A stretch of DNA of 64,000 bases from contig NC_045140.1 in the NCBI RefSeq assembly GCF_008831285.2, positions 9,606,505-9,670,504 of the forward strand. Direction: 5' to 3'. The stretch comes from Nymphaea colorata (Eukaryota > Streptophyta > Magnoliopsida > Nymphaeales > Nymphaeaceae). Under the pieces are notes generated by a model. The model was given only the letters and a program-made list of their open reading frames with translations. It searched no databases and was not told where the DNA came from. This document shows positions 22,401 through 34,535 of this stretch, piece by piece. The translations under genes were made by a program, and so were the position numbers. Positions within the stretch are counted from its first letter, which is position 1, and the number at the start of each line of letters is the position of its first letter.

Positions 22401-24765
22401 AAAAAGGAGGAGGTGCTTATCAGAAGAAGTATAAGGCAAATATTTTCAAAGATGAGTATGCTGTGTCTGATGAGAGATTAATTTCCTCATATAGAATACC
22501 AGGTTTGATGAGCGCCGAAAAAAAAAACCATGGATAAAAAACTTGCCGTTGCCAGGTGAAAAACACAGATGTGAGAAATGCATCATATGAAGAAGAATAC
22601 CAACTAAGTCGCACATATTGGTAATTATTCTAAAAAAAAACTTGGAATAAACTGTGACAGTGGAAGCAATATAGGTTTGGGCCATCAACAAGCCACCAGC
22701 CAGCTTATCACTTTCCACAAACCACCACTCAACCTTTGAATCAAATTGTAATGGAAAAGCCTCTTCTTCTACAGAAACAGATGGAAAACATTATTGTGAA
22801 TGTTAAATTCCAAAATTACGCTAGTTGAACTATTCGATCTCCCAAGTAATTCAATCCAGTACCTAATCATCGGCCACTGTATATCCTCTCAAATTGATCA
22901 AAGAACTTGTGCAAAAATTCTGTCCAATATGCATTTAACAAGCATTCAATGCTACTACACTTAGCTCAACCGATTAAGCAGCTTGGGGTGGAAAAATTAA
23001 TTGGCTAAACACACAGTTTTCGGTCTTTTGTCTTCTTGTTTACTTAAAAGATTTTGCATGATTGAGTTTTCGTGTACATGAGAGCAGATGAGGCAATAAT
23101 GTCGTGAGAGTTCTTAATAGCAAGAAAACTCCGCAGCCAACTGGAGTATCTCCAATGTCTTTATGTGGTTTATGACCAATATTTGTTGCTTCTCCTTTTG
23201 AATATGTGCCGCTCTATCTGAAAGTCTTAATTCTTGGTGCCAAAATGGACGTGGTCTGTGAGCATCATATGGATGCACGCCTCCCGCAAGGGCATCGAAC
23301 TTGAAACCAGCATTGTTGCTGAAGGTGGGAGGGAGGAAAAAAGAGAGATAGGGAGGAACAAGAAAACATGTCCTTAGCGAGAATGAGTCTGCTTCTCTTA
23401 TTGTTCTTTTGTAGTAGTCCTTGGTTCCCTCTCTCAAACGGCCTCTCCATTCCATAGCTATATGGTCTTGCAGATTGGACAATCTCAGGTGGCCTCTCCG
23501 TTCGATGGCCATGACCTCACCGTGTCTACAAGTTTCCGACGATCAGTAGAGCAGTGATTTAGGAAATCTATTGCCACGGCATTGTTGTGAACCCCCCTTT
23601 AGCCATGGTTCTAAATCTTGTTCAAAGTAAACGTTAGATCACTGATTTCTAAATCCGCAGAGATTGTATTTCTACATCGACGAAGTTGTAGTGCTGAATC
23701 TGTGACTTTCCAATCTTTTGGTCGGCAATAGAATCGATAGGCAAGTTTCAAATCAAACATGACTCTGTCAGAAGCAAATCACAATCGCGTTGCAAGTAAA
23801 TCACTATGGCATGAGAAATGTAATTACTCTTTTGGGTCAATAGCCGTCGCTTGTTCATTCATAGAGGAAATCACTATCAATAGGTGATATTTTTTCCGTG
23901 AGCCAATCACCCTTTTATGCCTCAAAATAACAAGAGAAAATTTCTAGTTCGTCCTTCACACATTCCTGGTTGAATCGGGGTGTTCACCCTTCCGTGTTGC
24001 ATCGATCTTTTATGATGTACTTTTTGTTGTAGCGTCTGGAATGCCAGCTTCAAACTCCGGACACCGCTTCTTTTATTTCTTCATAAAACATATTGGATTA
24101 TTTGTCACAGATTCAAATTCGTTTAACCAACTGTGTTCTATCTGTGGCACGTGTCCCCCTGTATTGCAAAGGCCTAACCATCTGAGGTGGTCTCATGAGG
24201 AATACCAACATGAAATTTTCAAGTGTTCAGAATAGCCAAGGTGCATTAGAAGAGTGCCTCCAGTTGTTCGGCCCTCAAATTTTGCCATCCTTTCTGCTTC
24301 CGCTTCAAAATACACAATTCATCCTGTAAACCATAATATTGTGTCTGATACACTACAGTGCTGAGTAAAATTCTTGCCAACGCAAAAAAGAATTATGCAG
24401 ATTCACGCCTTTCACTAGGATTAAGTTAAATTTTGATATATCAAAACGTCTAACATCTACAGCCTCCAGGAAGAATCACAATGGTTCAGATTAAAACCCA
24501 ATACCTGCACCACATAGACCGTTGTTAGGTATTGCTGTGGAAAACCAAAGTACAGGTAGTTGATTTTCTCAAGCATGCGACAAATGGTTTCATACATGAA
24601 AATTTCATGCACAGAATCGTGTGCACATGTGTGTGCGTGTGGGTATGGATTCCTTGTAGAATGCCAATGCATCCACACATCTTATGTACCAAAAAGACCA
24701 GCCCACCGACCAAAACTCTAGGATTTCATGGTTAGCAATAAAATCTGAGAACATGACTCTAGGGC
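22401..24765. other. Intergenic region and chaperonin 3' flank
   Basis: No recognisable gene. The minus-strand frame 23114-23512 is open for 132 codons but shows no known motif and no paralogue in the window; I do not call it. From about 23735 on, the sequence is repeated at 46990-47285 and 49110-49780, i.e. it is the downstream flank of the chaperonin gene and of its degenerate copy. Part of it next to 24766 is probably 3' untranslated region. Confidence 0.5.
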
Positions 24766-27700
24766 TCAACATGCTCCGTATCGTACTCTACCTGAAACTT
24801 TCATTGGCTTTTTCATGCGAAATGGCAGCTCCAATTTTGGCCGCCTTCTTGGCATCAACCTTCTCATGGGAATCAGCTGCATATCTTTGCTTTCAGAAAC
24901 AACAACATCGGAGGTAAGAAAGACCTTTGCAACAGAAGCAGCATGCTCCAAACAGCACCGAACAACCTATGAGACATGAAAAGTCAACCATTGCCATCCG
25001 TTAAAAAAACATGCTTTCTCTCTCTCTCTCTGCTCTCTCTCTCTTTCTTTCTCCCTCTCCCATATGTTGATGAATCAACATCCTACATCAAGGTTAAACA
25101 CAAGTAGAAACCTTACATGCAACATGTATGTGGGATTTTTGTAGCAACATCTTTCTGAAACAGAAATAATGATATTCGGGTGTAGCTACTACACGATGCA
25201 TAGCAGTACCTTTGATGGATCGATAATTCCAGCAGACATCAAATCCTCAAACTGGTCTTTTGCAGCATTATAACCATACCGAACGTCATCAATTGCTAGA
25301 ACCTGCAGCAACAACAGTTGAAGAATGTCTTGAGACAATGTCAACACAACAACCAACTGCATGAAGGAAACAAAGGCAAGACAAATCCTTTCACAGACCT
25401 TCTCTATAACAACATTACCATTTTGACCTGCGTTTTTTGCAATCAATTTGATTGGATAAGCCAGTGCTCTTTTGAAAATATCTGCACCAATCTGCAAAAA
25501 ACCAAAACATCATTGAACACAATCTTCTTTAAGGATGCATGCAAATGCAGCTAATATTCCTTGGTTCTAGTATGTTGTTAGTTATCATTTTCTTCCAACA
25601 TCACTCTAGGAAATATTTAACATAAAAATGATAGTGCTCATCAAGATAGGGAGATCCACTTTGCAAATCTGCATGTGCAAGCAAATTTTTGCAGGGATTC
25701 AAGCATATCCGACTCCTTTGATCTAAACAGTTTGGCTTTAGAAAAATGAAAATTGGAAGCTCTCATCCCTTTAGAATGACATAGCTAGTTGTTGGTTCTT
25801 TCCTTGGGCTCTCTTTTGCCCAAAACCTACTTCAAAGTAAAGCACATGTACTTTGATACCTTCTCTTCTTCAGTTCCTAGAGTTTCCTTCACTTTGTCAA
25901 TTTTCAAAGAGAGCCTCAACAGACTGCAACCACCACCAACTACAATGCCTTCATCAATGGCTGCCTGTTTGATGTATTAGACAAAGATATTACTGAAACC
26001 ACAGCAAACAATCGGATAAAATCTCAGCCATATTATATCAAATGAAAGCAATAATACCTTTGCTGCATTCAGAGCATCTTCAACTCTTAACTTTTTATCT
26101 TTCAGCTCTGGTTCTGTAAATGCTCCAATCTATGATTTTTATTGCAAGAAATTAAAAATTTGTTTTGTATAGCAATGAAAGAAAGACTAAGAGAAATAGC
26201 TCTGATTACCTGAATAGTCACAATTCCCCTAGATAATCTTGCAACTCTTTCATTCAATATTTTCTTATCAAAATTTTCTTCCGAATTCTGGAGAACAACA
26301 AAATCAAACAAGTAAAAAATATCAAAATAAAGAAATTTTAAAAGCAGGTTCTTGTCTAAATTTCAGTGGGACCAATAACACAAAGGAGTTTTATTTCAAG
26401 ACTGCTATCTCTAGCATAATGAATCTAGAGGTATAGAATTTTAGAAGAGAAAAACTGTGAATCCATAAAAATCATGGTATTGAGTAGAAAAGTTGTAAAT
26501 ATTTCAAGAGGTACAGAAAGTAGAACAAGTCTGGCCCTTTTAATAATATAATCATCATCGAACATCACACAGCAATGTTAACGAACTTCCGTGTCAGCAC
26601 TAAACAGATAGAGAAAATTAACGAGGGTGGAGCTATGGACCACATGGATGCAACGAAACAGATCGGGCAACCAAAGGAAAAAAAAAAACTACTGAAAGAG
26701 AAATATATAGCTTTCCACATTGCAAACTAATTACATATCCTTTATTTCATGAGTGACATCCATTTTATTGATCACAATTTGACAGAACCAAATCATATAT
26801 AGCACCGAAGAGAATTATGAGTTTATCATTGCTCTGGTTGTCATCCAGACTTGTTCAGAGCTTTTCTACCTCTTCCCTATACCATAATCCACCGATCCTC
26901 AGTGCACATAAACTGTAAGACTTCAATCCATCACGTCCAGTACATTAACCTCAGAAACCACCTCTAATTCAATAGTATACAACTCCTCCTGATTTTCACC
27001 AAAATGATCTTTGATTTATAACATCACCATAGTGCATGACCAAGAAGAAAAGCAGCCTAGGAAGGACCCCTAGGTTGCTCTGGCTTTAATGCTTGGACAA
27101 AAGGACAGTAAGCAATAGTCACATTTAGGAGTAAGGACGGAAAGACACAAACTTCTACTGGGCATGTCTATTAGAACTTTAGAAGATTGGAACCTGACCT
27201 GTAACATGCTCAGTAGCAAGGAAACTAGAGTCCTTTCCCTCGTCCAAATGCATTACAAAGCCAAGAGTCTTCTTTAGCTGCATTATTCTTTTTGGACCCC
27301 AACAAAGCATTGAGAACCTATTTTTCTTGCTCTAACCTTTTTAACTTCAAACTGCACATTACTGTGACATGGCCACAGCAAAAATTGACAACAGACAGCC
27401 AATTGGGGCCAGGAGACCAGTTCATAAGATACAAAGATTAAACTTTCTTCATAAGTTCAGCAGTCTTGGGACTCTCCATCTTCAAGGAAACATGATGGTC
27501 CAAGGGAAGATCAAAAGAGAAGATAAAATCATGCTGAATGTTCCGTGAACCTTGCATTATAGGGATGTGAATCCGAATCAATCCAATTAGCAGAGACATG
27601 CAAACTTTTAGTTCAAAATTAAGTAAGGAAAAGAGGGAAAGGTCAGCTTCTGCTGGATACTTGTACACTCTAACTTTTCCTCTTATCATTGAGAATGTGC

Positions 27701-30700
27701 ATCAACCTTTAATACATGTTATCTGATTTTCATTCTGAAATTCCTATTTGCATTTCTTAGTTTAGCAATATAACTACAAGATTTTACGTGCTGAAAGATC
27801 CTACTGTGTTAACTATTCATTTCTACATTATTTTATATTAAAAATTATTATTCTTCTAGACAAAAGCATCAAGAACCTATGATGCTCTAGGGAAATGAGT
27901 AACATGGAAGCCAGAGAAGAAGCTTGAAGCTTAATTCTAATTCATCTTTGGTATCATTTGCTATTGGCTGGTTTCTGAACAAGTCCAGGAGTAAAATTTC
28001 TGTTCTCAAATGGAGAGAGAGACTGGGAAACATCTACTGCATCATGGTAAAAATAACGTTGAGAATGCATTGAAATATTCATTGAAAGTTCATATATGCT
28101 ATAAAGCATCAAAAGAAAGTTCTTACACAACTTCGGAAGAAATTCACTTAAAGAAAAAAAAAAATTAAATGTGAAATATAATCCTCTAACTGTGAAAGCA
28201 AATAGTCTGCAAAGAAAAATAAAATAAAATGTTGAATATTGACTGGTCATTTAGTCTTACGAAAAAAGGTGCCCATAGGTTTTATGCTAGGACTTTCAAG
28301 TCAACTCAAAGATGTTGTCTGATTTTCATTCTGAAATTCCTATTTGCATTTCTTAGTTTAGCAATATAACTACAAGATTTACGTGCTGAAAGATCCTAGT
28401 GTGTTAACTATTCATTTCTACATTATTTTATATTAAAAATTATTATTCTTCTAGACAAAAGCATCAAGAACCTATGATGCTCTAGGGAAATGAGTAAGAT
28501 GGAAGCGAGAGAAGAAGCTTGAAGCTTAATTCTAATTCATCTTTGGTATCATTTGCTATTGGCTGGTTTCTGAATAAGTCTGGGAGTAAAATTTCTGTTC
28601 TCAAATGGAGAGAGAGACTGGGAAACATCTACTGCATCATGGTAATGTTGAGAATGCATTGAAATATTCATTGAAAGTTCATATATGCTATAAAGCATCA
28701 AAAGAAATTTCTTTCACAACTTCGGAAGAAATTCACTTAAAGAAAAAAAAATTAAATGTGAAATATAATCCTCTAACTGTGAAAGCAAATAGTCTGCAAA
28801 GAAAAATAAAATAACATGTTGAATATTGACTGGTCATAAAAGGTGCCCATAGGTTTTATGCTAGGACTTTCAAGTCAACTCAAAGATGCACCTTAATAAG
28901 TGCATGAATTTGAGCCACTCGTTGATTCACAGCATCTCGAGTTCTCCCATCAGTAACTATCAATGTAGAGTCCTTTGTTATGACAACCTTTGATGCAGAC
29001 CCTAAAACTTCTCTCCCAGCTGTGGCAAGGTTCAAACCTATATCATCTCTGATCACCGTACCTACAGAATGGTGGAGTCAGAAAGCACTTGGAAAACCAA
29101 CACAGGACAATATCGATTGAAAAGGGTAACATGTAAAAGGAAAAGATCAATGAAGTAAATTTGTAACAGGTCCTCTACCTCCTGTCAAAATGGCAATGTC
29201 ATCCAAGTAATGGCTTTTACGCTGCCCAAAAGCAGGGGCTTTGACAGCAGCTACTTTTAGAACTCCTCTTAGTTTGTTCTTAATTATTGGAGCCATTGCC
29301 TCCTGCTCAATTCCTTCTGCAACTATTACAATCGGAAACTTGTCTTTAACTGCCCCTTCCAGAACATTAAACACATCCTTTGCATTGGTAATTTTTTTGT
29401 CGACAAGGAGTAACTGCAGTGGGAAGTGTCTGTCTAATTACCTTGAGGACTTAGTAAGACATAAAGTTTATGGAGAACATACTCATTTTTCAAGATTATA
29501 GTAGTACAAGTGCATCCTCAAAGAAGGCAGCTGTGAGCACCATTTGTGCATACCTTGCAGTTGTGGAACTCACAAGACATCTTCTCACGGTCTGTGACAA
29601 AATAAGGAGACAAATAACCACGATCAAAATGCATCCCCTCCACAAATTCCACTAGGTGATCAGTACATTTCCCTTTCTCAATCATAACCACACCCCTCCA
29701 GCCAACTTTTCTGAGAGCATCCAGTATCAGATTCCCTACTGCATAATCATTCCCAGCACTCACTGCAGCAACATCTGCTAATTCGTGTTCTTCAACCTGC
29801 ATATTTGGGTACTCATCTGTTTTGACACGCTCAATAAATGTACAATCAGGAAAGAGGAGATCGAACTTAGCATTAGAAAAAAAGAAAAATGCTATAGTTA
29901 TGATTTACCGCTATGAAAATAATTTGTCCAATCGATGGACTTGATAGCAGAAAAGCAAATGCCAGATACTTGGTTGGATTCTTGTACAAGAAAATTCAGT
30001 TGAAGCAAATGTGATCATGCTTGAAGGGATGAATGTCTAAAATACATGCAGAAACAGACCTTGCAACATGAGCGTATCAAGAGAACGCATAATGGAAATC
30101 TATAATAATAATAAAATATTATTACATTGCATACCTCCTTCGTCATTAACTTGAGCTCGTGAACGAGTAGTTTTGCTGTCTTCTCAATCCCCCGTGCAAT
30201 TTGAATTGGATTAGCACCTGCAGCAATAATCTATAGATACTATTAAATCATCAGAGACATGTACTGCAGCTACCGACAACACAGCAAGCAATAGAATCCT
30301 ACCATCTGTGGCTTAATTAGAATAACAGAACATATGGAAAGAAACAAACAAACAAAAACACTCTAATTTTCCGTCAAGATTTATGAGTAGTTCTCATCAA
30401 GTTCATACCCCTAAAGCATTTGATATGTCAGATACCAAGGTTTCGTACATGAAGAACAGGACGCCAACTTGATGAACATAGTAGCAAGAACCACTGGAGA
30501 ACATAAACTGAAAGAAGCATACCTTGAGGCCCTCCGTGATGAGGCCTTGCGCGAGAACAATAGACGTCGTGCTTCCATCTCCAGCAATATCATTCGTCTT
30601 TGCAGCTGCCTGCCTCACCAGTTTGGCACCAATATTCTCCAATGGATCCTCCAATTCAATCTTCATTTATACCCATCAAAATATAAAACCAACCAAAAAA

Positions 30701-31293
30701 AATCATAAAAAACAGAAAAATGTAAAAATGAATGGGAAAGACTCATATCCAACCTAAATAAAAGAAAATTCTTCACTAATTAAAAAAAAAAAGATGTAAG
30801 GGCTTCTTTTGGCTGAAAAGAATCGAGTTTACGACGAAAAATAACTGCCCATCAAAGAAATGAAAGAAAAGGGACGCCCGTACCTCTTTACATACAGTAA
30901 CACCATCATTGACAATCTTTGGTGGCCCATACTTGTTCTGCAGCACGACATTCCTTCCCTTGGGACCCAGAGTTACTCCCACAAGGTTAGCAAGCAAGTC
31001 TACCCCTGCCTGCAAGAAGCACAAGAACCAAGAGCAACAAACAGGAACACACAACAAACTCAGCTAAACTCAACAAAACAAGATGTACATTAAGAGCCGA
31101 AGAATTGCTTCTCAAGGACCTGAAGTTTCTTTATAGCAGAGCCGTCATGGTTGAAGTGGAGCTCTTTGGTCACAGGCCTTGGGTTTGGATCTGCAAAGAC
31201 TCCTCTCACTGAGATAAGCTGCCTTCCTCTCAAACCGGGTATTGCAAAAACACTAGAAGAAGTTAGCGAGAGAGCCGCTGAAGCAGTTGACAT
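24766..31293 (-). CDS. CPN60B: Chloroplast chaperonin-60 beta subunit (beta-4-like), 13 exons
   Basis: Exons in reading order: 31293-31120, 31009-30884, 30660-30523, 30230-30135, 29796-29554, 29413-29179, exon 7 (29063 or 29037 to 28892), 26287-26210, 26129-26058, 25964-25860, 25491-25399, 25302-25210, 24966-24766. All introns have GT..AG ends and phase 0 except intron 6 (phase 1). With the 29037 acceptor the protein has 599 residues, the usual length. Residues 1-50 look like a plastid transit peptide; VTLGPKGRN (about 70-78) and GDGSTT (127-132) are the nucleotide-binding blocks; GIVVGGGC lies in exon 10. Segments such as [12 protein letters not shown] and [12 protein letters not shown] suggest the beta-4 type, which in Arabidopsis helps fold NdhH for the NDH complex. 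The subunit would work in stromal Cpn60 alpha/beta rings. Odd: two extra bases (TA, about 29040) shift the frame if the better-matching acceptor at 29063 is used. The C-terminal tail is unusual. Confidence 0.85.
25015..25064 (+). repeat. CT-rich microsatellite in last chaperonin intron
   Basis: An imperfect (CT)n tract after the words ACATG. The degenerate chaperonin copy has a longer tract at the corresponding place (50026-50099), so the repeat predates the duplication. Confidence 0.85.
27716..28885. repeat. Tandem duplication of ~0.6 kb in chaperonin intron 7
   Basis: Unit A (27716-28311) and unit B (28312-28885) both start ATGTT.TCTGATTTTCATTCTG and end GACTTTCAAGTCAACTCAAAG. They differ by few substitutions and some short indels (for example AAATAAC present only in A). 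Unit B ends a few bases from the exon 7 donor. The small open frames in it are chance. Confidence 0.95.
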
Positions 31294-31299
31294 TCTCGG

Positions 31300-34080
31300 A
31301 ATTTGAATTTTGGGGCAGCGAGGAGCAGGAGTCTGACAGCATAACAGGGGCCGAAACAAACTGCGTTACATGCTCAGCTGACAAGGAGACGGTCAGGCTA
31401 CGGGGATAAGGCTTGAGAAAAAAAATCTCTCCAGAATGTGGTGCTCGAACTGTGGGAATTGGGTCGGGTTGGGTTGAGTGCTGATCGGAACGATACGGGT
31501 CCATCGGTTGATATCGATTAGATTTGTGCTGATGAATCCGGATACATATACAAAGGATACTACATGGACTCATATGAGGTCCTAACTTGTCCTGCCGTAG
31601 GAGAGGTACTTAGAACAACACAACCCCACCTTACCATGGGAATAATTTACATATTATGCCGCAAAACCATGTTTATGGTTTAATCTGAGGAATATTTCTA
31701 TCATTTTCTAAGGGCTTTTTTTTTTCTCATACCACTTTTGCCCTTACGGGAGCTCTTCCATTTAGCTAGTAGGGGCATTCATGTCATTTTTGCCTCACAA
31801 CACTTAGTCCCTTGTTATGGCCCTAACATATAATTAACCTGCTCCACCTTACCACCCAGCAAGATGTGTTTTGTATTCTTTCGCAGTAAAATTTGCATAA
31901 CTGAAGGTCTTATTATGAAACTCAATAATATTGAGTCGTATCTGATCGGATTTCATAGCTTTGATCCAGAATGATTGAACCAACCTGTTCATGGCCAAAC
32001 CTGAGAGGTTTGCCTTGCTTAATATTGGATGAAGTACACCAACGTACATTTCTTTTATGCTGGTCTGAAAAGGAGAATGAAATCTAGATGCAACATAACA
32101 TTCAATGTGAAAGCTCTTAATTTTGTCCAATAGAAGATAAGTGAGGGTTTTGATTCAGAATATACTCATACTGCAGGATCAGCTAACCTTTTGGGCATGT
32201 TTATAACTTGTGAATCCTCTTTGCCTCAAAGAACTAGTTAATCCGAAGGCAAAACAAAAGCAACAAAAGGATCTTGACAGCCGACCAGAGTCCAAAATTT
32301 TAGTATGTAAGGATTTTGGAATTCTGATAGTTGGACTCGGTTTCATTTTCAGACATCCAAATCCCACTATAGATCCTAAAGAAAGCACAGCTGCAGAACA
32401 GAGTCTCAGAATTCACAGTTTGTCATCCAAGCCGAAGAACATATTTCAAATGTTAATACATCTTTACTTTAGATCGAGTTGCACATTGCAATATTTCATA
32501 CATAATAAGTTGCATCCCTGAAAGTAAGCAGAACGCAGTCATGTGCTTGTTAGATTTAAATTGTATCAAGAGCACAATGAGTGATGTAAAAGCCCAGGAA
32601 GCTGCAGAAAACATTAGAGGCATTGGAGGCAGCGTACACAGAATGCTAATTCTACGAATTTTTTTCTACAGAAGATCGCCGTACGCAGAGTGGAAGAGGA
32701 CTGAAGGAATGGAAAACACGCCAATTTCAAATTTGCCCATTGTAGATTCCTCCTACAATGGATGTCTGTCTCCTTTGACTCCAAGTGCAGATGCATGGAC
32801 AACCGAACCCCTGGAAACCAAGAGCAAAAGGGAGTACCCTTCCTCAGGAAACGCCCTTGACCTTCTGCAACAAGGCGGCAGAAGTGAAAAATCTAACTCT
32901 GGGGAAAATCTTTCGCTATTAAGATTTAAACTGCAAGCCATCTACAACTGACGACCATTTGTCTGAGCTGGATTAAAGATCATGTTTACTTTAAAATGGT
33001 AGCTCTCTCTCTTTTTCTAGGTGCGTGTGGAAGGGAAAAGACGTTGCTGGGCGTGTCTGCCTTGCAATCTGTATGCAGCAGATAATCTTGGTTGCGGGCA
33101 TTTCATTGTTCATTGGATTGTAGGTACTTGTGCCAATAGCTGCCATTTCTTTAAAAAAGCTTTCTAACAATCGCGACTTGTCAACTCCAAACTCCTTATG
33201 TCGCTTCTTTAACTTCAGGACTGTGAACACCGAGTGAAAAGAATACTTCGGGCACATCATTCAATTGCTATGGGTTAAACCCAACAACTTGTCATTATAT
33301 TATTGTCCCTATTGATCCCCACAGGAGAATGGGAGCCTAATTTGACTAGAAACACTGAATCAAGAAAACGGAGTGAAACCAACACAACAGAATTGGAAAA
33401 TAAAGCAAGGAAGAACGAAGTACATGTATTTAGGAAGTAAAGGACACTTTCCCATTGGTCAAAGATAAAGACTCTGCACCAACCAGGAATACTCTGACCT
33501 CCAAATAAACGAAAAATTAATGAAGGAAATCGTAAGGGCAGAATGTGAAACTTTTATTTGACAAAAGCTGCTTTTCCACATCTGCCAACGGTTAAAGTGC
33601 TCCATCAAATCAGAACCCCTGCGTGCATTAACTCAACCAAGTTATGAGGAGGATGGAATGGGCAAGTGTGTTAACATACCCAACATATGCTTAGCTCTTT
33701 GAACAAATGCAAAAGATTTTCCTTTTTTTTTTCTTTTTTTTTTTTGAGAGAGGGCGTAACTTGAGAGGCAAAGGAAGAGACACAGTAATTACTAACTCTT
33801 GGGCCAATAACAATTGGTCCCTAAGTCAGAACTGCAGTAAGAGGATTACCTAGTGAAAGATTACAGTTCATTAAGCGCTCCACTCACATTTAATTGTAGT
33901 TCACCTCACCTATCCCGTGCCAAAGATAGGAGATGACAGAAGACCCTGCACAAGCCATTGCTTGTATACAGATGGACTGTTGTCAATATATACAGAGGCG
34001 TACTTTATAAGGCCTATGAAAAAAAAAATAGGCGAATAACTACTGCATGTGAAAATCTCTGTATAAGCTATATACATGCT
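31300..34080. other. Intergenic, chaperonin promoter side to CNL 3' side
   Basis: The 5' flank of the chaperonin gene begins here. No gene is recognised apart from the broken paralogous segment at 32840-33130. Poly-T tracts lie at 31713-31727 and 33721-33744. The minus frame 31849-32130 is open for 93 codons but unrecognised. Confidence 0.4.
32840..33130. pseudogene. Rearranged copy of the segment at 47390-47560
   Basis: Two parts match the 47.4-kb segment. The stretch 32847-32882 (CAGGAAACGCCCTTGACC) matches 47393-47425 in the same orientation. The stretch 33010-33110 (GTTGCGGGCATTTCATTGTTC) matches 47445-47555 in the opposite orientation. So one part has been inverted with respect to the other. 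Read as protein, the matched parts encode AALLQKVKGVS on minus and, with a frame change, VAGISLFIG on plus. Confidence 0.45.
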
Positions 34081-34400
34081 GGGTATTATTTTTGAATTAC
34101 TAGTTTTCGGGATCAGAAAGTGAAAGGTATAAGTAGGAACTAAATTCGTGCCACCACTATTCCCATGAGGATTTAGGATTGGATTCGATTTCTCAAATTT
34201 TATGAAATTATGTATAGTTTTGGACTTACGTTTACCCTTCTTTTGCAAAGAAAAAAAAAAAACTCACCTTTTGTAATTTTTCCAGTAAGAGCCAAATTTT
34301 TATGAAAAATGATCAAATAAGAGCTACAAATTCATTTTCACTAACTTGAAAAACCAAAATTATACATGAAAAAATTATAATCTGATAAGCAAAATGCAAC
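34080..34400. repeat. CNL 3' flank, duplicated at 41870-42150
   Basis: Words such as CCAAATTTTTATGAAAA and CAAATAAGAGCT and the order of the blocks between them are shared with 41870-42150, which lies downstream of the broken CNL copy. The duplicated unit therefore reaches beyond the coding region. Confidence 0.65.
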
Positions 34401-34535
34401 TAATTTTTCTCTGCTATGGAAACTAGTTTTCATAACCTACTTGTCTTATACTAATAGATGGAAACTAGTAAATCAAGGGAAGAAACAAGGGGATGGACTC
34501 ACCGAATCTTGTACTTGTCGTGGAATGAACAAAAA

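Noticed and set aside
23114-23512. 132-codon minus-strand frame
   Set aside because: No motif recognised, and nothing similar is found near the second chaperonin flank; may be chance.
24457-24735. Overlapping open frames on both strands near the chaperonin 3' end
   Set aside because: They fall in a CA/TG-rich stretch of the 3' flank and show no conserved protein.
29241-29501. Plus-strand frame over chaperonin exon 6
   Set aside because: Antisense shadow of a well-supported exon.
32541-32951. 136-codon plus-strand frame
   Set aside because: It overlaps the rearranged segment, has no known motif, and the paralogous segment does not preserve it.
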